From NCBI GenBank assembly GCA_963746465.1, contig CAVVAY010000005.1, positions 434,001 through 498,000 of the forward strand: a DNA stretch of 64,000 nt, given 5' to 3'. Made by a program: the position numbers and the translations under genes. The notes below the pieces were generated by a model, which saw only the letters and a program-made list of their open reading frames with translations, did not search any database and had not been told where the DNA came from. Shown here piece by piece: positions 29,633 to 38,554 of this stretch; the stretch's first letter is position 1; every line of letters starts with the position of its first letter. This stretch comes from CAVVAY01 sp963746465 (lineage in GTDB: Bacteria; Actinomycetota; Actinomycetes; JACCUZ01).

Positions 29633-31039
29633 GTGGCCAAGGGCAGCACTCCGTCGCGCAACGAGCAGCGCAATGATCAAATCGTCAGCCTGAGCAAGCG
29701 CCGGGGCTTCGTCTACCCGAGCAGCGAGATCTACGGTGGCACCCGCTCCGCCTGGGACTACGGTCCGCTGGGCGTCGAGCTCAAGGAGAACGTCCGCCGC
29801 CAGTGGTGGAAGTCGATGGTGCAGACCCGCGAGGACGTCGTCGGGCTGGACTCCGCGGTGATCCTCGCCCGTGACGTGTGGGTGGCCTCCGGGCACGTCG
29901 ACACGTTCAGCGACCCGCTGGTCGAGTGCCAGTCGTGCCACAAGCGGTTCCGTGCCGACCACCTCGAGGAGGCGTACGAGGCGAAGAAGGGATCGCCGCC
30001 GCCGAACGGCCTGAAGGACGTCAACTGCCCCAACTGCGGGACCAAGGGGGCGTTCACCGAGCCGCGGCAGTTCTCCGGCCTGCTCAAGACCTACCTCGGC
30101 CCGGTGGAGAGCGAGGAAGGCCTGCACTACCTGCGGCCCGAGACCGCGCAGGGCATCTTCGTCAACTTCCTCAACGTGATGACCTCGGCGCGCAAGAAGC
30201 CGCCGTTCGGCATCGCGCAGACCGGCAAGTCGTTCCGCAACGAGATCACGCCGGGGAACTTCATCTTCCGCACCCGCGAGTTCGAGCAGATGGAGATGGA
30301 GTACTTCGTCGAGCCGGGCACCGACGAGGAGTGGTTCGAGTACTGGCTGCAGCACCGGTGGGACTGGTTCACCGGGCTCGGTGTGCGCGAGGAGAACCTG
30401 CGGTTCTACGAGCACCCGAAGGAGAAGCTGTCGCACTACTCCAAGCGCACGGTGGACATCGAGTACCGCTTCAACTTCGGCGGCAAGGAGTTCGACGAGC
30501 TCGAGGGCATCGCGAACCGCACCGACTTCGACCTGACGGCGCACTCCAAGCACTCCGGCACCGACCTGTCGTACTTCGACCAGGAGAAGGGTGAGCGCTG
30601 GACGCCGTACGTCGTGGAGCCGGCCCTCGGCCTGACCCGCGCGACCCTCGCGTTCATGCTCGACGCCTACACCGAGGACGAGGCGCCGAACTCGAAGGGC
30701 GTCATGGAGAAGCGCACCGTGATGCGCCTCGACCCCCGGCTGGCGCCGGTCAAGGTGGCAGTCCTACCGCTGTCGCGCAACGCCGACCTCACCCCGAAGG
30801 CGAAGGACCTCGCGGCGAACCTGCGGCAGAGCTGGAACGTGGAGTTCGACGACGCGGGCGCGATCGGCCGCCGTTACCGCCGGCAGGACGAGATCGGCAC
30901 GCCGTTCTGCGTCACCGTCGACTTCGACACCCTGGACGACCAGGCCGTCACGGTGCGCGAACGGGACAGCATGAAGCAGGAGCGGGTCGGGCTGGACGCG
31001 GTGCCCGGCTGGCTGGCCCAGCGACTGCTCGGCTGCTGA
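29633..31039 (+). CDS. glyS: Glycine--tRNA ligase (class II, alpha2 type)
   Basis: GlyRS charges tRNA-Gly. The 468-residue protein has the class II core: motif 1 region YGPLGVELKENVRRQWWKSM, the insertion with VECQSCHKRFRADHLEE and NCPNCGTKGAF (a Cys4 zinc-like site), LRPETAQGIFVNFLN, motif 2 GKSFRNEITPGNFIFRTREF and the C-terminal anticodon-binding domain (LRQSWNVEFDDAGAIGRRY). GTG 29633 is preferred over ATG 29621 because GGAGG sits at 29623-29627. A TAGGCT at 29584-29589 may be a -10 box. It is complete and should be essential. Confidence 0.96.
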   Translation: MAKGSTPSRNEQRNDQIVSLSKRRGFVYPSSEIYGGTRSAWDYGPLGVELKENVRRQWWKSMVQTREDVVGLDSAVILARDVWVASGHVDTFSDPLVECQSCHKRFRADHLEEAYEAKKGSPPPNGLKDVNCPNCGTKGAFTEPRQFSGLLKTYLGPVESEEGLHYLRPETAQGIFVNFLNVMTSARKKPPFGIAQTGKSFRNEITPGNFIFRTREFEQMEMEYFVEPGTDEEWFEYWLQHRWDWFTGLGVREENLRFYEHPKEKLSHYSKRTVDIEYRFNFGGKEFDELEGIANRTDFDLTAHSKHSGTDLSYFDQEKGERWTPYVVEPALGLTRATLAFMLDAYTEDEAPNSKGVMEKRTVMRLDPRLAPVKVAVLPLSRNADLTPKAKDLAANLRQSWNVEFDDAGAIGRRYRRQDEIGTPFCVTVDFDTLDDQAVTVRERDSMKQERVGLDAVPGWLAQRLLGC

Positions 31040-31046
31040 CCCGTCG

Positions 31047-32274
31047 GTGCCCGTCATCCAGTGGCCGCCGCGGCAGGTGACCCTGCTGCTGTGCGACCGC
31101 GCCGGGCAGGTCCTCGGGTCGCTCCCGCCGTACGAGGTCGTGGTGCCGTGGTGGCCCGAGATGGAGCCGGTGGTGGCCGGCGCTCGGAAGGTCTTCGGTG
31201 TCGACGTGACGGTGCTGCGGCTGCTCGACTCACCGAGGTCCGAGCGGGCGGCAGGGGGATCTGGTGACCTATCTCGCCGAGGTGGCGCAGCCGCCACCGG
31301 GCCTCGAGCCGTGGCCCCCCGAGTCGCCGGACCCGGTCGCCGAGCACCCGCTCCGGCTGGCGTACGCGCGGCCCGGCGGCCCGGCGCTGGACCTCGCCTG
31401 GGCCGACGAGGCGCTGCGAGCCGCGGGTCGGCCCCGGTCCGGGCCGCCGGTGCAGGTGAAGTCGTGGAACCTCTCCAGCGTCTGGCGGCTGCCTACCGCG
31501 CAGGGACCGGCCTGGCTCAAGGTGGTGCCTCCGTTCTTCGCCCACGAGGGCGCCATGCTGCAGCGCCTCCACCCGTCGGTCGTCCCGCCGCTGATCGCCA
31601 CCGAGGGCCCACGGGTGCTGCTTGCCGACGTCCCGGGAGAGGACCACTGGGACGGTCCGCTGCCGGTGCTGCTCCGCGTTCTGGGCATGCTGGTCGAGCT
31701 GCAGCGGGAGTGGGTGGGCCGGGTCGCCGAGCTGGAGCAGGTCGGGGCACCGGACTGGCGGCCGGAGCACTTCGTGCCCGCCGCCGAGCTGCTGCTGACC
31801 CGCACCGCGCCCGAGCTCGACGCGGCGACCGTGGCGAGGCTGCGCGAGCTGGTCGAGCGTCTGCCCGAGCGCTTCGACCGGGTCGCGGCGTGCGGCGTGC
31901 CCGACACGTTGGTGCACGGGGACTTCCACCCCGGCAACACCCGGGGAGTGGCTGAGGAGGGCGGCCGCAGCGTGCTGCTCGACTGGGGCGACTGCGGCAT
32001 CGGCAACCCCCTGCTCGACCAGGCGGCCTTCCTGGAGCGGCTCGACGAGGACCAGCTGGCACGGGTCCGGTCGCAGTGGTCCGCCCTGTGGCGGGACGCG
32101 GTGCCGGGCTGTGACCCGGACCGCGCAGCGCAGCTGCTGGCCCCGGTCGCGGCACTGCGCCAGGCGCTGATCTACCGACTGTTCCTCGACAACATCGAGC
32201 CCGACGAGCGGGTCTACCACGCCGGCGACCCGGCCGTCTGGCTGGGCCGGGCCGCCGAGCTCGCTGCCGACTAG
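31047..32274 (+). pseudogene. Aminoglycoside phosphotransferase-fold protein, +1 frameshift
   Basis: The frame from GTG 31047 encodes PVIQWPPRQVTLLLCDRAG and VTVLRLLDSPRSERAAG, then is lost in a run of five G at 31254-31258. The continuation in the next frame (DLVTYLAEVAQPPPG onward) holds the kinase-like C-lobe: TLVHGDFHPGNTRG (Brenner motif HGDxxxxN) and VLLDWGDCGIGNPLLD (metal-binding DxG-like). One G fewer gives a continuous 408-residue protein. The 3' part alone (from GTG 31264) could be translated but would lack the N-terminal region. The family phosphorylates diverse small molecules and its presence does not imply antibiotic resistance. It starts 8 bases after glyS. Confidence 0.8.
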
Positions 32275-32444
32275 CTCACTTCTCGGTGTCGGTCCGGATG
32301 AACGGCGCCGGCCGGGTCGGGTGGTTGGCCGGTCCGTCCACGAGCACTGCGCCGTCGAAGGAGACGGTACGGCGGGGCACCCCGAGCTCGTCATGGCAGA
32401 GTCTCGGCTCGACCGACCCGGAGCGGAACGAGCGGAGCGCGGGC

Positions 32445-33359
32445 GTGGCAGAGGACGTGCAGGACCTGGAGGTCCGGACAGTTGACGGCCGAGAGCTCGA
32501 GGTGCTCGTCGTCGGTCCGGCAGATGCGGTTCCCATGGTGTTCCACTCCGGTACGCCGAGCGGGCCGGTTCCGCAGCCGCCGATGGCACGCGCCGCGGCG
32601 GCGCTCGGTCTTCGCCTGGTGACCTACGGCCGGCCCGGCTACGGGCGCTCGACACCGCAGCCCGGACGCGCTGTCGCCGACGCGGCGCGCGACACGGCCG
32701 CCGTGCTCGATGCTCTCGGGGCTGGGGAGTTCGTCACGATGGGACACTCCGGCGGCGGTCCGCACGCACTCGCCTGCGCGGCCCTTCTTCCCGACCGCTG
32801 TCGTGCCGCGGCTTCCGTCGCGGGGATCGCACCGTGGGACGCCGACGGCTTGGACGTGCTGGCCGGGATGGGCCAGGAGAACGTCGAGGAGTTCGGTCTG
32901 GCGGCCGAGGGCTCAGCGGCCCTCACCCCGTACCTGGAGGAGGAGGGCGAACAGCTGCGCACCGTCTCCGGCCCGGAGGTCGCTGATGCCCTCGGCGGGC
33001 TCGTGCCCGACGTGGACAAGCGAGCGCTCACCGGCCAGCTCGCCGATCGCGTCGCAGCCTCGTTCCGCAAGTCGATGGAGAGCGGCATCGCCGGATGGCG
33101 CGACGACGACCTCGCGTTCGTCCGGCCGTGGGGCTTCGACCTCGCCGCGATCAGCGTGCCCGTGAGCATCTGGCAGGGCGCCCAGGACCTGATGGTGCCG
33201 TTCGCGCACGGCCCGTGGCTCGCCGAGCACGTGCCGGGGGCCACGGCTCACCTCTTCCAGGAGCACGGGCACCTCTCCCTCACCGTCGAGCAGGTGCCGG
33301 CGATCCTGCGGCACCTCGTCCTGGCCGCGGGCCTGCCGTCGGGAGAGACGCCGGCATGA
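32445..33359 (+). CDS. Alpha/beta hydrolase
   Basis: The 304-residue product has an alpha/beta-hydrolase fold. The nucleophile elbow is TMGHSGGGPHALAC (GxSxG), an Asp lies in QGAQDLMVP and the catalytic His in QEHGHLSLT. The oxyanion region is PMVFHSGTPSGPVPQP (HG-like replaced by HSG). The start at GTG 32445 is the first in frame that fits the family's N-terminus (EDVQDLEVRTVDGRELEV). Longer upstream extensions look non-coding. Substrate unknown. It is separated from the neighbours by 170 and 69 bases and is probably monocistronic. Confidence 0.87.
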   Translation: MAEDVQDLEVRTVDGRELEVLVVGPADAVPMVFHSGTPSGPVPQPPMARAAAALGLRLVTYGRPGYGRSTPQPGRAVADAARDTAAVLDALGAGEFVTMGHSGGGPHALACAALLPDRCRAAASVAGIAPWDADGLDVLAGMGQENVEEFGLAAEGSAALTPYLEEEGEQLRTVSGPEVADALGGLVPDVDKRALTGQLADRVAASFRKSMESGIAGWRDDDLAFVRPWGFDLAAISVPVSIWQGAQDLMVPFAHGPWLAEHVPGATAHLFQEHGHLSLTVEQVPAILRHLVLAAGLPSGETPA

Positions 33360-33428
33360 CGTCTGTCACGCCGAGGTCCTGACGGCACCCACTGCCGGTC
33401 CACCATCGAGGAGAGGAGGGTCGCGGTC

Positions 33429-34568
33429 ATGACCACAGCTGCTGTTGACGACGACCTCCAGCTCGCCGAGCGGGCGGCCGCCGAGAAGGTGCTGGCGGGC
33501 CGCAACGCACCCCGGTGGCGGCTCGCGAGCGCTCTCTGGCTGCTCTTCCTGGCCGACGCCGTCGTCCAGGTCCTGACCCGCGACCAGCCCGGCCCGCTCA
33601 AGGCCGTGGGGCTGCTCGGCATCGCGACCTTCTGCCTCGGCTACGTCCTGGTGCCGCCGTACCTGCTCGAGGGCCGGCTGCCCGAACGAGGCCGGCCGGT
33701 GTTCATCGCGTCGATGTTCTGCCTCGCCACGGCACTGCTCCCGCTGACGGGTCAGGCCGGGCTGAGCATGTACGTGTTCGTCGCCGTCGTCTCCATCACG
33801 CTGCTGGAGACCCGCCCTGCGCTGGCCGTGGTGGCGGGGCTGCTCGTCCTCGCGCCGGCGCTGCAGCTGGTGGTGGAGTCGTGGCCCAACACCTTCTGGA
33901 TCGACCTGCCGATCGCCACCGCGTCGGCCGCGGTCTTCGGGATCGTCGGCCTGATCAAACGCAACTTCGCCCTCGCCCACGCGCACGAACAGCTCAAGGA
34001 GATGGCCCTCGAGCAGGAACGGGCCAGGTTCGCCCGGGACCTGCACGACCTGCTCGGGCACAGCCTCACCGTGATCACCGTCAAGTCGGAGCTGGCCCGG
34101 CGGGTGATGGACAGCGATCCGCAGCGTGCGGCCGCCGAGGTCGCCGACATCGAGCGGCTCGCCCGGGAGGCACTGGCGGACGTACGGTCGACGGTCGCGG
34201 GATATCGCGGGGTCACCCTGGCGGCGGAGATCTCCTCGGCACGGTCCGCGCTGGACGCGGCGGGTGTGCACGCCGACCTGCCCTCGGCGGTGGACGACGT
34301 GCCGGGGGAGCGGCGCGAGCTCTTCGGCTGGGTGCTGCGCGAAGGCGTCACCAACGTGGTGCGGCACTCCGAGGCGAGCCGGGTCCGGGTGTCGGTCTCG
34401 GCTCGCACCGTCGAGATCGTCGACGACGGGACCGCGGCATCCTCGGGCGTCGACGGCAGCGGGTTGACCGGGCTCCGGGAACGGCTCGCCGAGGTCGGTG
34501 GCCGGCTGGATGCCGGCCCGGTGGACGGCGGCGGCTTCCGCCTGTACGCCGAGGTCCCCTCCGGATGA
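33429..34568 (+). CDS. Sensor histidine kinase, HisKA_3 (NarL/DesK type)
   Basis: The 379-residue kinase has four to six N-terminal membrane segments (residues about 33-175). The dimerisation/phosphoacceptor motif is FARDLHDLLGHSLTVI with His206. The HATPase domain shows an N-box-like REGVTNVVRHSEASRV and GLTGLRERLAEVGGRL. The layout is that of DesK-like kinases. The ATG at 33429 follows a GAGGAGGG. The response regulator follows after 49 bases. Such pairs in Actinomycetota often control an adjacent ABC exporter; none is adjacent here, so the target is open. Confidence 0.93.
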   Translation: MTTAAVDDDLQLAERAAAEKVLAGRNAPRWRLASALWLLFLADAVVQVLTRDQPGPLKAVGLLGIATFCLGYVLVPPYLLEGRLPERGRPVFIASMFCLATALLPLTGQAGLSMYVFVAVVSITLLETRPALAVVAGLLVLAPALQLVVESWPNTFWIDLPIATASAAVFGIVGLIKRNFALAHAHEQLKEMALEQERARFARDLHDLLGHSLTVITVKSELARRVMDSDPQRAAAEVADIERLAREALADVRSTVAGYRGVTLAAEISSARSALDAAGVHADLPSAVDDVPGERRELFGWVLREGVTNVVRHSEASRVRVSVSARTVEIVDDGTAASSGVDGSGLTGLRERLAEVGGRLDAGPVDGGGFRLYAEVPSG

Positions 34569-34617
34569 CCACCCCACGAAAGGCCTCGCTGCGCTCGCCC
34601 TTCCGCGGGGACCCCGG

Positions 34618-35223
34618 ATGATCCGGCTCCTGCTGGCCGACGACCAGGGACTGGTCCGAGGTGCCCTCGCCGCGCTGCTGTCGCTCGAGCCCGACCTCGA
34701 GGTGGTGAGCGAGGTGGACCGGGGCGACCGGGTCGTCCCCGCCGCCCTCGAGGTCCGGCCCGACGTCGCCGTCCTGGACATCGAGATGCCCGGCCTGGAC
34801 GGCATCGCCGCCACTGCGGCCCTGCGCACCGCGGTCCCGACCTGCCGGGTCCTGGTGGTCACCACGTTCGGTCGTCCCGGCTACCTGCGCCGCGCGATGG
34901 AGGCCGGGGCGAGCGGGTTCCTGGTCAAGGACGCACCAGCGGAGCAGCTGGCCGAGGCCATCCGGCGGGTGCACGCCGGCCTGCGCGTGGTCGACCCGGC
35001 CCTGGCGGCCGAGACGCTGGCGACCGGCGAGTCGCCGCTGACCGGGCGGGAGCGCGACGTGCTGGTCGCCGCCCGCGACGGCGGGACGGTCGCCGACATC
35101 GCCCGGCTGCTCGTGCTCAGCGAGGGGACGGTGCGCAACTACCTGTCCTCCGCCATGGGCAAGACCGATGCGCGCACCCGGGCCGAGGCCGCGCTGATCG
35201 CCGAGCGGCGCGGCTGGCTGTGA
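34618..35223 (+). CDS. LuxR/NarL family response regulator
   Basis: The 201-residue regulator has a receiver domain (IRLLLADDQGLVRGALAALL, phosphoacceptor Asp54 in VAVLDIEMPGLDG, Lys in GFLVKDAP). A C-terminal LuxR helix-turn-helix follows (PLTGRERDVLVAARDGGTVA, DIARLLVLSEGTVRNYLSSA). The ATG at 34618 is the true start by family. It is paired with the DesK-like kinase upstream. The domain order and short linker are normal. Confidence 0.94.
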   Translation: MIRLLLADDQGLVRGALAALLSLEPDLEVVSEVDRGDRVVPAALEVRPDVAVLDIEMPGLDGIAATAALRTAVPTCRVLVVTTFGRPGYLRRAMEAGASGFLVKDAPAEQLAEAIRRVHAGLRVVDPALAAETLATGESPLTGRERDVLVAARDGGTVADIARLLVLSEGTVRNYLSSAMGKTDARTRAEAALIAERRGWL

Positions 35224-35325
35224 GGCCCCCGCGCCCGGAACGCGGCGCGCCGCGCCGACCGTGCGCAGCCGCTCGGTTACCCTCTGATCTTTGACGCAGG
35301 CGGCACAGATCAGGCGGGAGAACGG

Positions 35326-36214
35326 ATGGCGCGCGGGTGGGGTGTGGCCGTGGCCACCGCCGGCTCGGTCTCTGTGGCGGCCCTCGTGGTGGGCCTGGTC
35401 AGCAGCGCACCGGCGTACAGCTCACCGGGGGCGGTGTCCGGTCCGACCGGGACCGTCACGGCGACACCGACCGAGACCCCGTCTCCCAGCCCGACGGCGA
35501 CATCGACGATCCACGCCCGCCCCGGACGACGGGCTGCTGCGCCCCGACGTTGTCGCGCTGCGTGCCCAGGGTCTGTACATCTCGGTGCGCAGCAACGGGC
35601 GCCGGCTGCGGTTCACGTCCTCGCTGGGGAACATCGGCTCGGGTCCGCTGGAGGTCCGGCCGAACCAGAACCAGCCCTGCCCGGCCGGACAGCACAACTC
35701 GACCCAGATCATCTACCGCGACGCGAACGCCAACGGCACCTTCGAACCGCGGCGTGACACCGGGCTGGCCCGCCGTCGGGCCGGCTGCATGGTCTACCAC
35801 CCGTTCCACCACCACTGGCACTTCAAGGCGACTGCCCGCTACACGCTGCTGGACCCGAGCGCAGCCGAGCCGGTCGTGGTCTCGGCGCGTCGGAAGGTGA
35901 GCTTCTGCCTGCGCGACACCGCCCGGGTGCCGGAGTGGATGGGCAGCTGGGGCTACCCGGTGACCTACGGCGCCTGCGCACGGAAGACCCCCCAGGGCAT
36001 CTCGGTGGGCTGGATGGACACCTACCAGAGCTTCCTGGCCGGCCAGTACCTCCCGCTGCCCAAGAAGCTCGACAACGGCGTCTACTGCCTGCGCACGGTG
36101 GTCGACCCGCTGGACCAGCTCACCGAGTCCGACAACGACAACAACACCAGCATGCGCGAGCTGGCCATCAGAGGAAACCGCGTGGTGCAGCGCCCGAACA
36201 CGCACTGCGGCTGA
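35326..36214 (+). pseudogene. Secreted lysyl oxidase-like protein, +1 frameshift
   Basis: The frame from ATG 35326 gives a signal peptide (VAVATAGSVSVAALVVGLVS) and a Pro/Thr/Ser spacer (TPTETPSPSPTATST). It then breaks in a CCCC run at 35520-35523. The next frame continues with DDGLLRPDVVALRAQGLYIS, CMVYHPFHHHWHFKATARY and FLAGQYLPLPKKLDNGVYCL. The His-rich HHHWHF is the copper-binding motif of the lysyl oxidase family. Deleting one C gives 295 residues. It encodes an exported protein, presumably copper-dependent. The PQQ-type dehydrogenase gene follows by 13 bases. Confidence 0.82.
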
Positions 36215-36227
36215 CGGAAGGACGACC

Positions 36228-37304
36228 ATGGCCAGCATCGACCGCCGGACCCTGCTGAAGGCCGGCCTCGCGACCTCCGGAGGGCTCGTCCTCGCGGTCG
36301 GCGCCGGTGCCGGGTCACCGGCATCGGCGGCGCCCCGGGTGAGCCGGACGTTGGCCAGCAAGCTTGCCGTGCCGTGGGGCATGGCCTTCCTTCCCAACGG
36401 CAACGCGTTGGTGGGCGAGCGCGACAGCGGCGACGTGCACGTCGTACGCCGGGGCGGTGGACGGACGCGGGTCGGAAGCCTCGCCGTGCACAGCCAGCTG
36501 TCCCGCGCCGGCGAGAGCGGCCTGCTCGGCCTCGCGCTGCACCCGGGGTTCGCGAGCAACCGGCTGGTGTACGCCTACCTGTCCACCAGCCAGGACAACC
36601 GGATCGTGCGGATGCGCTTCGCCGACGGCAAGCTGGGGTCGCGCCACGTCGTGCTGGCCGGCATCCCGATGAACCTGCACCACAACGGCGGCGGACTGGC
36701 GTTCGGGCCGGACGGCCTGCTGTACGCGAGTACCGGTGACGGCGAGGTCGGGTCCAGGGCCCAGAGCAAGACCTCGCTCGGCGGCAAGGTGCTGCGGCTC
36801 ACCCCGGACGGCGAGGTGCCCGCGGGCAACCCGTTCGACAACTACACCTGGTCGATGGGCCACCGGAACGTCGAGGGCATCACCTTCGACTCCCGCGGCA
36901 CGCTGTGGGCCAGTGAGTTCGGCGAGAAGGAGGCCGACGAGCTCAACCGGATCGAGCCTGGCGCCAACTACGGGTGGCCGCGGGTCGAGGGCAGCGACGG
37001 TGCCGGCGGGTTCCGGGACCCTCTCGCGCAGTGGTCGCCGACAGCCGTCTGCTCGCCGGCCGGCGTCGCGGTCGCGCACAGCCGGGCCTGGCTCGGTGCC
37101 CTGCGTGGGGAGTGCCTGTACTCGGTGACGCTGCGCGGCCCGGACTCCGGCGTCAAGCGGCGGCACTTCTCCGGCCGGTTCGGCCGGATCCGGCAGGTCA
37201 TGAAGGCACCCGACGGCTCGCTGTGGATCACCACGTCCAACCGGGACGGCCGCGGTGCCCCCGGCGCGACCGACGACAAGGTCATCAAGCTCACGCTGTC
37301 CTGA
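36228..37304 (+). CDS. Tat-exported PQQ-dependent sugar dehydrogenase-like protein (GSDH family)
   Basis: The 358-residue product begins MASIDRRTLLKAGLATSGG, a twin-arginine signal (DRRTLLK) with a hydrophobic stretch and an ASA-AP cleavage site. The mature part is a glucose/sorbosone dehydrogenase beta-propeller: LAVPWGMAFLPNGNALV, AGESGLLGLALHPGFA, NLHHNGGGLAFGPDGLLYAS and MGHRNVEGITFD. These include the usual His and Gly-rich PQQ-pocket positions. PQQ synthesis genes are not in the window, and the family includes members that do not use PQQ. Its neighbour upstream is the lysyl-oxidase-like gene, so both act outside the membrane. Confidence 0.87.
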   Translation: MASIDRRTLLKAGLATSGGLVLAVGAGAGSPASAAPRVSRTLASKLAVPWGMAFLPNGNALVGERDSGDVHVVRRGGGRTRVGSLAVHSQLSRAGESGLLGLALHPGFASNRLVYAYLSTSQDNRIVRMRFADGKLGSRHVVLAGIPMNLHHNGGGLAFGPDGLLYASTGDGEVGSRAQSKTSLGGKVLRLTPDGEVPAGNPFDNYTWSMGHRNVEGITFDSRGTLWASEFGEKEADELNRIEPGANYGWPRVEGSDGAGGFRDPLAQWSPTAVCSPAGVAVAHSRAWLGALRGECLYSVTLRGPDSGVKRRHFSGRFGRIRQVMKAPDGSLWITTSNRDGRGAPGATDDKVIKLTLS

Positions 37305-37316
37305 GACAATGGCGGC

Positions 37317-38456
37317 ATGACCACCGTGCAGGCCCCGGCGCAGCCGTTGCGCATCGGACCGCACGTCGTCACGCCCCCGGTCGTGCTGGCGCCGATGGCC
37401 GGCATCACCAACCAGCCGTTCCGCACCCTGTGCCGCGACTACGGCGGCGGTCTCTACGTCAGCGAGATGATCACCACCCGCGCGCTGGTGGAGCGCGACC
37501 CGGAGACGATGCGGCTGATCGAGTTCGCCCCGCAGGAGACACCGCGCAGCCTGCAGCTCTACGGCGTCGACCCGGCCGTCGTCCGCGAGGCGGTGACGAT
37601 GATCGTCGCCGAGGACCGCGCTGACCACATCGACCTCAACTTCGGCTGCCCGGTGCCGAAGGTGACCCGGCGTGGCGGGGGAGCGGCGCTGCCCTGGAAG
37701 CGCGACCTGCTGCGCGCGGTGCTGCGCGCCGCCGTCCGGGCGGCCGGTCCGGTGCCGGTCACGATGAAGATGCGCAAGGGCATCGACGACGACCATCTCA
37801 CCTACCTCGACGCGGGCAGGACCGCCGAGGACGAAGGTGTGACCGCCATCGCACTGCACGGCCGCACCGCTGCGCAGGCGTACTCCGGTCAGGCGGACTG
37901 GTCGGCGGTCGCCCGGCTCAAGGAGCACGTCACCTCGGTCCCGGTGCTGGGCAACGGGGACGTCTGGGAGGCGGCGGACGCGCTTCGGATGATGCAGGAG
38001 ACCGGCTGCGACGGCGTGGTGGTCGGCCGCGGCTGCCTCGGCCGGCCGTGGTTGTTCCGCTCGCTCGACCGCGCCTTCGCCGGGCTGCCCGACGACCCGC
38101 AGCCGACCCTCGGCGAGGTCGCCGCCGTCATGCGTCGGCATGCCGGCCTGATGGCCCAGTGGCTGGGCGAGGACAAGGGCTGCCGCGAGTTCCGCAAGCA
38201 CGTGTCCTGGTACCTCAAGGGCTTCGGTGTCGGCGGTGAGACACGGAACCGGCTCGCGCTGGTCTCCACCCTGGCCGAGCTCGACGACCTGCTCGCCACC
38301 CTGGCGCACGACGAGCCGTTCCCCAGCGTGTCGGTCGGCGCCCCGCGGGGTCGGGCCGGTTCGCCGCGCCGGGTCGTGCTGCCGGAGGGGTGGCTGACGG
38401 CCCGCTCGGGCGGGGTCGTGGACGCCGACGCGGAGCTCGCGGTCTCCGGCGGCTGA
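37317..38456 (+). CDS. dusB: tRNA-dihydrouridine synthase (DusB)
   Basis: Dus enzymes are FMN- and NADPH-dependent and reduce uridines in the tRNA D-loop. The 379-residue product has the Dus TIM barrel: VVLAPMAGITNQPFRTLC, LNFGCPVPKVTRRGGGAALP with the catalytic Cys, VPVTMKMRKGI, and IALHGRTAAQAYSGQADW. The FMN phosphate site is VVVGRGCLGRPWLF. The C-terminal extension (after about residue 330) is Gly/Arg-rich. The ATG lies close behind an ACAAT, suggesting a leaderless mRNA. It is complete. Confidence 0.95.
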   Translation: MTTVQAPAQPLRIGPHVVTPPVVLAPMAGITNQPFRTLCRDYGGGLYVSEMITTRALVERDPETMRLIEFAPQETPRSLQLYGVDPAVVREAVTMIVAEDRADHIDLNFGCPVPKVTRRGGGAALPWKRDLLRAVLRAAVRAAGPVPVTMKMRKGIDDDHLTYLDAGRTAEDEGVTAIALHGRTAAQAYSGQADWSAVARLKEHVTSVPVLGNGDVWEAADALRMMQETGCDGVVVGRGCLGRPWLFRSLDRAFAGLPDDPQPTLGEVAAVMRRHAGLMAQWLGEDKGCREFRKHVSWYLKGFGVGGETRNRLALVSTLAELDDLLATLAHDEPFPSVSVGAPRGRAGSPRRVVLPEGWLTARSGGVVDADAELAVSGG

Positions 38457-38554
38457 TCGAGGTCGGTGGCACAGATGCGTGCAACCGCGTGACCCTGCCT
38501 CCGGGCGGGTCGTTCTCAGCGTGAGCCCGAGTCCGGGCCACGAGGAGGCATACC

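Noticed and set aside
31264..32274. The phosphotransferase-like 3' part as an intact shorter gene
   Set aside because: The upstream frame supplies the missing N-terminal region and joins it by deletion of one G in a five-G run, so the short version is more likely an artefact of the frameshift.
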